Shown here: piece after piece, positions 17,443-25,161 of the stretch
Layout of the letters: each line of letters begins with the position of its first letter
Position numbering within the stretch: position 1 is the first letter of the stretch
Origin: Acidobacteriota bacterium
GTDB taxonomy: Bacteria; Acidobacteriota; Vicinamibacteria; Vicinamibacterales; UBA2999
Direction of reading: 5' to 3'
Assembly (NCBI GenBank): GCA_020851565.1
Contig: JADZCN010000006.1
Coordinates: forward strand, 28,830-92,829
DNA: 64,000 bases
Notes under the pieces: generated by a model
What the model was told of the DNA's origin: nothing
What the model saw: the letters and a program-made list of their open reading frames with translations, nothing else
Database searches by the model: none
Made by a program: the position numbers and the translations under genes

Positions 17443-18054
17443 ATGCTGGACATCAGGCACTACGTGGACACCTACGCGGGCGTCGTCCGCTCGCTGGACA
17501 GCGGCTCCATCGAAGCGCTGGCCGGCGTCATTGCCGAGGCGTGGCGCCAGCGGCGCACGGTCTATTTCTGCGGCAACGGCGGGAGCGCGGCCAATGCGGC
17601 CCACATCGCGGCGGATCTGACGAAGCTCACGGCTCCGGCCAGCGGCCCGCGCCTGCGCGCGGTGGCGCTCGGCGAAAGCCTGCCCGGCCTGACCGCCGCG
17701 GCCAACGACCTGGCCTACGAGCACATCTACGCCGAGCAGCTGAGGGGCTTCCTCGAGCCGGGCGACGTGGTGGTGGGCCTCAGCACCAGCGGCTCGTCGC
17801 CGAACGTGCTGCGGGCGCTCGAGCTCGCGGCCGAGGTGGGCGCCGTCACGGCCGGCGTCACGAGCACGAGCGGCGAAGCTCTTCAGGCGCGCGCCCGGCA
17901 CGTGGTGCTGGTGCCGTCCGACAGCGTGCAGCACATCGAAGACGCCACCATGGTCACGGGCCACCTGCTCTGCCTGCTCGTGCGCGACCTCATCGCGCGC
18001 CAGATTCAGGCCTCGACCGCGCACCCGGTACGCCCGGCGGTCACGCCGGCATGA
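17443..18054 (+). CDS. gmhA: Sedoheptulose 7-phosphate isomerase (SIS domain)
   Basis: A 203-residue SIS-domain protein. Signature stretches are YFCGNGGSAANAAHIAADL, LRAVALGESLPGLTAAANDL with FE/YEHIYAEQL, DVVVGLSTSGSSPNVL and a C-terminal SVQHIEDATMVTGHLLC that carries the catalytic Glu/His pair. This fits GmhA, which converts sedoheptulose 7-phosphate to heptose 7-phosphate, the first step to nucleotide heptose. DiaA-like proteins share the fold, but the neighbouring hddA and hddC favour GmhA. The start at 17443 follows GAGAGCGGAG and the sigma-54 promoter. Its TGA overlaps the galE ATG. Confidence 0.88.
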   Translation: MLDIRHYVDTYAGVVRSLDSGSIEALAGVIAEAWRQRRTVYFCGNGGSAANAAHIAADLTKLTAPASGPRLRAVALGESLPGLTAAANDLAYEHIYAEQLRGFLEPGDVVVGLSTSGSSPNVLRALELAAEVGAVTAGVTSTSGEALQARARHVVLVPSDSVQHIEDATMVTGHLLCLLVRDLIARQIQASTAHPVRPAVTPA

Positions 18055-19028
18055 AGCTGCTCGTCACGGGCGGGGCCGGCTACATCGGCTCGGTGGTCGC
18101 GGAGCTGGCGACCGATGCGGGACACGAGGTCGTCGTGCTCGACGATTTGCGGGCGGGATTCCGCGCGGCGGTGCCCCAGGGCAGCCGGCTGATCGTGGGC
18201 GCCATCGGGGACCCGGCGGCGCTCGCGCAAGCGTTCGCATCCGGGCCCTTCGACGCCGTGATGCACCTCGCCGCCGAGGCCGCCATCGAGGAATCGACGA
18301 CCAACCCGGCGCTGTACTTCCAGGTGAACCTGGCCGACAGCCTGACGCTCATCGACGCCATGCGCGCGCACGGCGTCGCGCGGCTGGTGCTGTCGTCCAC
18401 GGCAGCCACCTACGGCGAGCCACGGCAGGTCCCGATCACCGAGGACCACCCGCAGGCGCCGGTCAATGCCTACGGCGAGTCGAAGCTGATGCTCGAGACC
18501 TGCCTGCGCTGGTACCACCGGGCGTACGGGCTTCGCACGGTGGCCTTCCGCTATTTCAACGCGGCAGGAGCGACCGCGGCACGCGGTGAGTCCCGGCGGC
18601 ACGAGACGCACCTCCTCCCTCTGGCGCTCGACGCCATGGCGGGGCGTCGGCCACCCCTTCGCGTCTTCGGCCACGACTACCCGACGCCGGACGGAACGTG
18701 CGTGCGCGACTACGTCCACGTGGCGGACATCGCGCGCGCGCACCTGCTGGCCCTCGAGCGGATCGACCAGCTCGGGCTGGCCTTCTTCAACCTGGGGAGC
18801 GAGACCGGCTATTCCGTGCGACAGGTGCTGGATGCCGTCGCACGCACGCTGGGGCGGGAGGTGCCGTCGGAGCCGGCGCCAAGGCGACCCGGAGATCCGG
18901 CGGTCCTGGTGGCCAGCGCCGCGCGCGCCCGCGCGGAGCTGGGTTGGCAGCCCGAGGCCGGGCTGGACGCGATCATCAGGTCGGCCTGGGAGTGGCGCCA
19001 GCGCCACCCGCACGGCTACCGCGAGTAG
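18051..19028 (+). CDS. galE: UDP-glucose 4-epimerase
   Basis: A 325-residue extended short-chain dehydrogenase. It begins ATGAAG in a 4-base overlap with gmhA, with the NAD motif TGGAGYIGSVV right at the N-terminus, then VMHLAAEAAIEES, LVLSSTAATYGEP (catalytic Ser/Thr), YGESK (Tyr-Lys pair), FRYFNAAGA, and the GalE landmark GTCVRDYVHVADIARAHLLAL. It interconverts UDP-glucose and UDP-galactose in the cytosol, here presumably supplying galactose to the adjacent polysaccharide enzymes. It converges on and overlaps the last glycosyltransferase of the large minus-strand run by 53 bases, so no dedicated terminator fits between them. Confidence 0.93.
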   Translation: MKLLVTGGAGYIGSVVAELATDAGHEVVVLDDLRAGFRAAVPQGSRLIVGAIGDPAALAQAFASGPFDAVMHLAAEAAIEESTTNPALYFQVNLADSLTLIDAMRAHGVARLVLSSTAATYGEPRQVPITEDHPQAPVNAYGESKLMLETCLRWYHRAYGLRTVAFRYFNAAGATAARGESRRHETHLLPLALDAMAGRRPPLRVFGHDYPTPDGTCVRDYVHVADIARAHLLALERIDQLGLAFFNLGSETGYSVRQVLDAVARTLGREVPSEPAPRRPGDPAVLVASAARARAELGWQPEAGLDAIIRSAWEWRQRHPHGYRE

Positions 19029-20295
19029 CAGGCGCCCGGCTGTCTCGCGCGTCCTCCATCACCGATTCGAGCCGGCGGATGTACTGATCCCACGAGTGGC
19101 GCTCCACCGCGTCGGCCCGGGCGCGCGTTCCGAGCGCGGCCCGCAGCGGACCATCGTCGATCAGCCGGCCGAATGCCGCCGACGTCGCCTGCGCGTCGCC
19201 GGGCGGCACCAGCAGGGCGTTGACGCCGTCCTGGAGCACGTCGCTCACCTGCCCCGCCGCCGACGCGACGATGGCCACGCCGGAGGCCATGTACTCGAAG
19301 AGCTTGAGCGGCGACAGCCACACTTCCTGCGGCAGTCTCGGATAGGGCACGACCGCGATGTCCGCCGCCGCCATGTACTGCGGCACCTCCGCGTGCGCCA
19401 CCAGGCCCGTGAAGTGCGCCACCGCACCCAGGCCGAGCGCCTGCGCGCGCTGCTCCATGGCCGCGCGGGTGGCGCCGTCACCGACGAGGACCAGCCGAAC
19501 GGCACGATTGGCCTGCGCGAGCGGCGCCATCGCATTCAGGACCGTCTCGACGTCGTGCCACTCGTAGAAGTTGCCGACGAAGAGCACAACCGGGGCGCCT
19601 TCCGCGATCCCGAGTGCCGCGCGCACACGGTGCCGCGCGTCCGCGTCCGGGCGAAACGTTTTCGCATCGACGCCGTTGGGCATCACCACCACGGCCTCCG
19701 GCCGAACGCCCCAGCGCGAGACGAGGTGCGCCTTCAGCGGTTCCGACACGCAGATCACGCGGTCGGCGGCTTCGAGATTGTGGCGGAACATCCGCCCGGC
19801 CCGCCACCGGAGCAGGCCGGTGATGGGCGTCCCCATCAGGTCGTGCTCGAGAATCTCGTCGGCTTCCACGAACAGCACGTGCGGCACGCCCAGCTGCACC
19901 GAGGCGCGGGCGATACCGTCGCGGTAGAGCGCGCTCCGTTGATAGACCACGTCGTGGCCGGGCAGGCAGTGCAGGCAGGCGTCGTACAGCGACAGGTTGC
20001 TGAAGACGTTCAGGTAGGGAACGCCGAGCGCGCGCTGCACGCGCCAGGCGCCGCCGGCCAGCGTACGGAACCAGGGCCGCGCGGACCAGGATCGCGGCGC
20101 GGGCGTCTCGACGCGCGGATCGGAGGTGCAGACCTCCTCGCCAAGCGCGCGTGGCGCGATGAACGTGAGGGCATGGCCGCGCTCGCGGAGGCGCGAGGCG
20201 ACCAGGGCCTGGATCAGGTAGGTGGCGTTGGTGGGCGCGCCCGCGGTCGCCCGCTGGAACTCGCCGAGCTCGGGCGGGCAGAACGCGATGCGCAT
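18976..20295 (-). CDS. GT4 family glycosyltransferase
   Basis: A 439-residue GT-B enzyme and the last gene of the 23-gene run. The ATG at 20295 overlaps the previous stop by one base (TGATG). The N-terminal domain has an acceptor-side loop (GEFQRATAGAPTNATYLIQAL). The C-terminal domain has VICVSEPLKAHL, VMPNGVDAKTFRPD, VLFVGNFYEWHDVETVL, the nucleotide-sugar region PLKLFEYMASGVAIVAS, and NALLVPPGD. The EX7E-type glutamate is present in LFEYMASG. The linkage made is unknown. Confidence 0.9.
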   Translation of the reverse strand: MRIAFCPPELGEFQRATAGAPTNATYLIQALVASRLRERGHALTFIAPRALGEEVCTSDPRVETPAPRSWSARPWFRTLAGGAWRVQRALGVPYLNVFSNLSLYDACLHCLPGHDVVYQRSALYRDGIARASVQLGVPHVLFVEADEILEHDLMGTPITGLLRWRAGRMFRHNLEAADRVICVSEPLKAHLVSRWGVRPEAVVVMPNGVDAKTFRPDADARHRVRAALGIAEGAPVVLFVGNFYEWHDVETVLNAMAPLAQANRAVRLVLVGDGATRAAMEQRAQALGLGAVAHFTGLVAHAEVPQYMAAADIAVVPYPRLPQEVWLSPLKLFEYMASGVAIVASAAGQVSDVLQDGVNALLVPPGDAQATSAAFGRLIDDGPLRAALGTRARADAVERHSWDQYIRRLESVMEDARDSRAPATRGSRAGGAGATPRPT

Positions 20296-21590
20296 CAGGT
20301 GTTGATGGCCTGCTGGTAGGCCCGGACGAAGGTCTCGCACACCGTCGCCGGCGAGAAGCGCCCCTTCTCGTACGATGCCCGTGCCGCGCGGCCGAGCCGA
20401 TCGCGAAGCGCCGGGTCATCGATCATCACGCGGATGGCCTCGGCCAGCGCCGCGGCATCACCGGGGGGGCACAGCAGGCCGTTCACGCGGTCCTGGATCA
20501 GCTCCGGGATACCGCCGACGGTGGTGGTGACGATCGGGCAGCCGTGCGCCATGGCCTCGATGAGCGCGAGCGGCTGGCCCTCGAGGATCGACGACATCAC
20601 GAACACGTCGTTCTCACCGAGGATGCGCGTCAGCGACGCCCGATCCGTGAAGGCGTGCTGGAAGATCTCGTGCCCGTCGAGGCCGCGCGCGGCCGCCTCC
20701 GCCAGCAGCTCGTCCCGGAGCGGCCCATCGCCGTATACCGTGAATGCCGTGTCGGGGTGCGTTCGGCGCACCTCCACGATGGCGTCGAGCAGGTGCACGA
20801 GCCCCTTGGTGACGTAGAGTCGCGCCAGCGTGACCATGCGTACCGGTCCCTGCCCTGCCGGGCGAGCGGGACGCCGCCATCCCGAGGCCATCGGGTCCGG
20901 CATGATCGGCTCGCTGGCAACGATGGGGCGCGTCACGCCCGCGATCTGCCGCAGCTTGTTCGCGCTGATGTCGGAGGCGGCGACCACGAGGTTCGCCTTG
21001 TTGACGATGCGATCGAAGCCCTTCCACCAGTCGAACTGGGCGTCAGGGGTCTGGTGCTCCTGGTACGCCACCGGCAGCCCGTGTGCGTGCGACCACTCGA
21101 TCGCGAAGAGCAGGTTCGAGGTGTAGCCGTGCATGTGCACGACATCGGGCCGCCAGCGGAAGCGCCACCACCGCAGCATCGCGCGCCCGAGCGCGGGGCT
21201 CCGGTTGGGGCCCACCATCCGCGTCATGACCTGCCGCCGCAGCCAGCCGTGGGCGCTCCCCAGCGCGGCGGACCAGCCCTGCCCGCGGCCGAGCATCAGG
21301 CCGAGCGCCGCCACCCAGGTCACCGGCGCAAGCACGGTCATCAGGGCTGCGAGCACGCGCTCCTTGGTGTGCCAGTGGGCCGCCAGGTCGGAGATCCAGC
21401 GGGGCGGCTGTGCCAGGGGAATGCCGGCCGCCCGAATCCGCTGCGCATACTGGTTCTCCGGGGGGATGTAGTGCACCGACAGGACGCTCACGTCGTGTCC
21501 GGCCCGCCGCAGCCCTGTCGCCAGGTTGATGGCGTACTCCTCGAGCCCGCCGAAGTCCTGGACGTCGTACATCAACATGCACACTCGCAT
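20295..21590 (-). CDS. GT4 family glycosyltransferase
   Basis: A 431-residue GT-B enzyme. The ATG at 21590 overlaps the upstream stop by one base. The N-terminal domain opens MRVCMLMYDVQDFGGLEEYAINLATGL, followed by a longer hydrophobic stretch (VLAALMTVLAPVTWVAALGLML) that may sit on the membrane. The donor domain has DVVHMHGYTSNLL, VTLARLYVTKGLVHLLDAI, YGDGPLRDEL, the catalytic region SSILEGQPLALIEAMAHGCPIVTT and NGLLCPPGD. Donor unknown. Its place between another GT4 and a GT2 suggests consecutive steps in one repeat unit. Confidence 0.9.
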   Translation of the reverse strand: MRVCMLMYDVQDFGGLEEYAINLATGLRRAGHDVSVLSVHYIPPENQYAQRIRAAGIPLAQPPRWISDLAAHWHTKERVLAALMTVLAPVTWVAALGLMLGRGQGWSAALGSAHGWLRRQVMTRMVGPNRSPALGRAMLRWWRFRWRPDVVHMHGYTSNLLFAIEWSHAHGLPVAYQEHQTPDAQFDWWKGFDRIVNKANLVVAASDISANKLRQIAGVTRPIVASEPIMPDPMASGWRRPARPAGQGPVRMVTLARLYVTKGLVHLLDAIVEVRRTHPDTAFTVYGDGPLRDELLAEAAARGLDGHEIFQHAFTDRASLTRILGENDVFVMSSILEGQPLALIEAMAHGCPIVTTTVGGIPELIQDRVNGLLCPPGDAAALAEAIRVMIDDPALRDRLGRAARASYEKGRFSPATVCETFVRAYQQAINT

Positions 21591-23044
21591 CACGCGCTCC
21601 CGTGGCCCTCGAGGCCGCCGCCGGCCGGGGGCGGGCCGCCCCCGACGAGCGATCGCAGCAGGATCGACTGCACGCCGCGGTTGGCCAGCAGCGACGGCGT
21701 GTGCCGAACCGCCTCGACGACCCGACCGGGGACGGCGGCTCGCCGGTTCGCCCGGTAATCGCGGAACGCGCGGTTGATGGCGACCGATCCGCGCAACTGC
21801 CGCGCGGACGCGCCGCCGCTGACGCGCGACACGGCCGCGCCGAGGCGATGGACGGCCTCGTCCGCCGCCCCCTCGCCGAACTCCTGCTCGTAGCTCAACA
21901 CCTGCGTGGTCAGCATCTGGATGAGCGTCGTGTCCACCCCGGCACCCAGCCGGGCGGCGGCGCCGCAGTGCTCCGCTCCTTCTGCCAGGCGTCCCCACAA
22001 GGCGTGCCGGACCCCGCGCAGCAGGTGCCCGCGCGCCACCGCCCACGCGCGGTGTGCCGACAAGTCGGCCTCCGTCGGCAGCTGGGCGAAGATGACGTCG
22101 AGCACGCGCTCGTGATCCAGGTTCTCGTCCGCAATGCTCTCCGAGAGCAGATAGGTGAGCAGCTCCGGATGCTCCCCCTGGAGCATCGTCGGATCCATGC
22201 GCACGAGGCGGCGCACCGAGTGCTGGGCGAGTGCGGTCTCCTCCTGCCGGAGTGACAGCGACACGATGTCCATGAGATGGACCTTCAGCGCGGTGTCGCG
22301 CGCGGCTCGCACGTGATCGGGACACCGCGGGTCGGCGAACACCGCCTCGAGCACCCCGCTCACGTCCGCCAGGCGTCCCGCCAGGTTCCGCCGGCCTCGG
22401 CCCGAGTGATAGCGCCGGTAGTTGAGCGCGCGGTCCACGCTGGCGAACCGGCAGCCCGCCAGGGCCATGCGACACGGCAGGTCGGTGTCCTCCGCCGATC
22501 CGCGCGCCGGGTCGAAGAGGCCCGCCGTGAACGGCCACTCGCGCCGCATCACCACCTCGCTGGGGCAGAACGGGAACCACCTCACGAGGTCCAGCAGGTC
22601 CACCGCCAGGGGCGGCCGGAACAGGTCACGAATCGTCGTCTGCGAGTGGTTCCACTCGAAGCGGGCGCTGTAGGTGAACCCCACCGCTGGGTTGGCCCGC
22701 AGGAAGGCCACGTGCGCTTCCAGCTTCTCCGGGTGATACACGTCGTCGGCATCGAGCCAGGCGATCAGCTCGCCCCGGGCGGCACGCATGCCGGTGTTGC
22801 GCGACTCGGGAAGCCCGCGGTTGGTGTCGTGGCGGATGTAGACCAGGCGCGGGTCGTCGAAGGTCGCGATGACCTCCGGCGTCTCGTCTGGCGACGCATC
22901 GTCCACGACGATCGCCTCCAGGTGCGGCCACGTCTGCGCGAAGACGCTCCGGAGCGTCTCGGCGAGGAACGCAGCCTGCCTGAAAGAGGGGATGACCACG
23001 CTGACGAGCGGGTCCTCGACCACTGGCAGCGGTGACATGGTCAT
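21590..23044 (-). CDS. GT2 family glycosyltransferase with long C-terminal extension
   Basis: A 484-residue protein. Residues 1-240 are a GT-A domain: VSVVIPSFRQAAFLAETL, AIVVDDASPDETPEV, the metal site IAWLDADDVYHPEKL, and a late CRMALAGCRFASVDRALNYRRY in the catalytic region. Residues 250-484 are a long mostly helical tail (RLVRMDPTMLQGEHPELLTYL, AIADENLDHERVL and so on) without a known domain; it is rich in Ala/Arg/Leu and could be a repeat-like scaffold. Start at 23044 (ATG ACC ATG), with one-base overlap with the permease stop. An ATG six bases later is equally possible. Confidence 0.88.
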   Translation of the reverse strand: MTMSPLPVVEDPLVSVVIPSFRQAAFLAETLRSVFAQTWPHLEAIVVDDASPDETPEVIATFDDPRLVYIRHDTNRGLPESRNTGMRAARGELIAWLDADDVYHPEKLEAHVAFLRANPAVGFTYSARFEWNHSQTTIRDLFRPPLAVDLLDLVRWFPFCPSEVVMRREWPFTAGLFDPARGSAEDTDLPCRMALAGCRFASVDRALNYRRYHSGRGRRNLAGRLADVSGVLEAVFADPRCPDHVRAARDTALKVHLMDIVSLSLRQEETALAQHSVRRLVRMDPTMLQGEHPELLTYLLSESIADENLDHERVLDVIFAQLPTEADLSAHRAWAVARGHLLRGVRHALWGRLAEGAEHCGAAARLGAGVDTTLIQMLTTQVLSYEQEFGEGAADEAVHRLGAAVSRVSGGASARQLRGSVAINRAFRDYRANRRAAVPGRVVEAVRHTPSLLANRGVQSILLRSLVGGGPPPAGGGLEGHGSA

Positions 23045-23859
23045 CAAATCACGTCGGCCAGGCGACCCTCGACGCGCCTGAAGAAGGCGTATCCGGCTGC
23101 GAGGGCCACCACAGCCATGGCCGCCGCCGCCGCGAGCTCGGGCCCGGGCGCGCGCGCGAGGAGCAGAACGTCGCGAAGTGCGTCGATGACGCCCGCCACG
23201 GGATTGGCGTAGTAGAGCCACCGCCACTCGTCCGGCACGAGCGCCGTGGGATAGATGATGGGCGAGGCATAGAACCACAGCTGGGTGAGCAGCTTGATGG
23301 CGGGATCCACGTCGCGGTAGAAAACGTTCAGGGCCGACGAGGCCAGGCCAAGACCAAGCGTGAAGGTCACGAGCACCGCAACGATGACCGGCACCCACAG
23401 CCACTGCACCGTGACCGGCATCCCGTAGGCGACCACGAGCGCGAGGAGAAGAACCATGCCGATGCCGAAATCCACGGCCCGCGCGACGAGGGCGGCGGCG
23501 GGCAGCGCGGCCCTCGGGAATGCAATCTTGGTCACCAGATTCAGGTTGGCCACGAGCGATCCCGCCATATCGGCCCACGCGTTGGCCAGCAGCGTCCACG
23601 GCACCGTTGCCGTGTAGGCGAAGAGCACGTAGGGGATGCCTCCGGTCTCGATGCGGACGAACCGCGTGAAGACCACGGTGAAGATTGCCACCATCGCCAC
23701 CGGCTGCACGACGGCCCACGCCCAGCCGAACGCCGACTGCTGGTAGCGCGCACGCAGGGTTCGCGCGGCCCACGCCCGGGTGACGTCCAGCGCCACCATC
23801 GCGGGGGAGGCGGGCGCGCGGTTCCGTGCCACGGCGGCCGGGCTTGCGGCGGCTGGCAT
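23044..23859 (-). CDS. wzm: Polysaccharide ABC exporter, permease subunit
   Basis: A 271-residue inner-membrane protein of the ABC-2 type. The N-terminal amphipathic part (WAARTLRARYQQSAFGWAWAVVQP) is typical of O-antigen and teichoic acid exporters, followed by about six helices (VAMVAIFTVVFTRFV, VDFGIGMVLLLALVVAYGM, LWVPVIVAVLVTFTLGLGL and others) with the conserved ALNVFYRDVDPAIKLLTQLWFYASPIIYP. With Wzt it moves lipid-linked polysaccharide across the inner membrane. ATG 23859 is one base after the wzt stop and has AGGGGAG at useful spacing; a GTG at 23868 would overlap wzt by 8 bases. Confidence 0.93.
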   Translation of the reverse strand: MPAAASPAAVARNRAPASPAMVALDVTRAWAARTLRARYQQSAFGWAWAVVQPVAMVAIFTVVFTRFVRIETGGIPYVLFAYTATVPWTLLANAWADMAGSLVANLNLVTKIAFPRAALPAAALVARAVDFGIGMVLLLALVVAYGMPVTVQWLWVPVIVAVLVTFTLGLGLASSALNVFYRDVDPAIKLLTQLWFYASPIIYPTALVPDEWRWLYYANPVAGVIDALRDVLLLARAPGPELAAAAAMAVVALAAGYAFFRRVEGRLADVI

Positions 23860-23860
23860 G

Positions 23861-25138
23861 TCAGCCACGCTCCCCTGCCGGGCCGGGCTTGGCTCCCACC
23901 GGCGCCGCCCCCTCGGCGGCAGCCGGCCTGGTCAGCCACGCATGGTCCGGCTCGAACACCCCATCGTGGTGATCGATACCGGCGGTCCGCCCCTGCACCT
24001 CGAACCAGTCCGACGTCGCGCGGCTCATCCCGTTGGCGTCGCTGGCGTCAAGGAACCAGACCACGGCGTAGTACGAGCCGGGGAACAGTCGCGTGGCGTC
24101 GATGGTCACTGCCACCGTTCCGGTCCCACGGTCGAACCTCACGGGCACGCCGTCCTGGCTCGTGCGAAGCACGAAGCACGACAGCCCGTCCGAGCGCATC
24201 ATGCGGACCAGCACGTTGGCTTTCGGCACGTCGGTGTACGCGGTGTAGGAGATGCGCACCTGCACCGGCTCGGCGCTCGTGACCGCGCGCACCGGGCCGC
24301 CATCGCCGGCGAGCACCTCCACGCGTCCGATCTCGACGATGCCGTGATCGCCGGGCGAGCCCGCTTGCTGCTGCAGCTTTGCCAGGCGCCGCTGGTCGAG
24401 TACGCGATTGTAGTGATCGATCGTCTCGCCGGTGTCGCCGGCGTGCCGGATGGCACCGTCCTCGATGTAGAGGGCCTCCTGGCATACGGCCTTCACGAGG
24501 CCCATGTCGTGCGAGACGAAGAGCAGGCTCGTGCCGGCCGACCGCAGGTCCTGAATCCGCGCCACGCATCGCTGGCGGAAGGCCGCGTCGCCTACGGCCA
24601 GCACTTCGTCCACGAGCAGGACGTCGGGCTCGATGCAGGAGGCCACGGCGAATCCCAACCGCACCGTCATGCCCGACGAGTAGCGCTTGATCGGCGTGTC
24701 GATGAAGCGCTCGAGCTCGGCGAACGCGACGATCTCGTCGAAGCGCGCCCGCACCTCGTGCCGTGGCAGCCCCAGCAGCGTGGCATTGAGGAACACGTTC
24801 TCGCGGCCGGTCAGGTCGGGATGGAACCCGGCGCCGAGCTCGATGAGCGCGGCCAGGCGGCCGCTCGACTCCACCTCGCCGCTCGTGGGCTCGGTGATGC
24901 CGGCCAGGAGCTTGAGGATGGTCGACTTGCCGGCACCATTCGGGCCGAGGAGCCCGAGCGATCGGCCCGCTTCGAGCGAGAACGACACATCCCGGAGTGC
25001 CCAGTAGACGTCATCCGCTCCACGGCTGCCGTTCCACGCGTGGCGCAGGCTTCGCCACGCCGCCGCGGCCACGCTCGTGCGCGTGAGACCGAGGTGGTAC
25101 TTCTTCGAGACGTGCGAGAAGCGGACGGCGTGATCCAC
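23861..25138 (-). CDS. wzt: Polysaccharide ABC exporter, ATPase subunit with C-terminal glycan-binding domain
   Basis: A 425-residue protein. The ATPase domain (about 1-255) has Walker A GPNGAGKST, the signature YSSGMTVRLGFAVA, Walker B VLLVDEVLAVGD and the switch LLFVSHDMG; the N-terminal FSHVSKKYHLG is characteristic of Wzt/TagH. Residues 290-405 form a beta-rich C-terminal domain (VEVLAGDGGPVRAVTSAEPVQVRISY, WFLDASDANGMSRATSDWFEV) like the Wzt module that recognises modified chain ends. Such a domain usually marks export of a terminally modified polymer. Start GTG 25138 is 23 bases after the upstream stop. Confidence 0.93.
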   Translation of the reverse strand: MDHAVRFSHVSKKYHLGLTRTSVAAAAWRSLRHAWNGSRGADDVYWALRDVSFSLEAGRSLGLLGPNGAGKSTILKLLAGITEPTSGEVESSGRLAALIELGAGFHPDLTGRENVFLNATLLGLPRHEVRARFDEIVAFAELERFIDTPIKRYSSGMTVRLGFAVASCIEPDVLLVDEVLAVGDAAFRQRCVARIQDLRSAGTSLLFVSHDMGLVKAVCQEALYIEDGAIRHAGDTGETIDHYNRVLDQRRLAKLQQQAGSPGDHGIVEIGRVEVLAGDGGPVRAVTSAEPVQVRISYTAYTDVPKANVLVRMMRSDGLSCFVLRTSQDGVPVRFDRGTGTVAVTIDATRLFPGSYYAVVWFLDASDANGMSRATSDWFEVQGRTAGIDHHDGVFEPDHAWLTRPAAAEGAAPVGAKPGPAGERG

Positions 25139-25161
25139 GATGCGGCTCGTTGATGTCCGGC

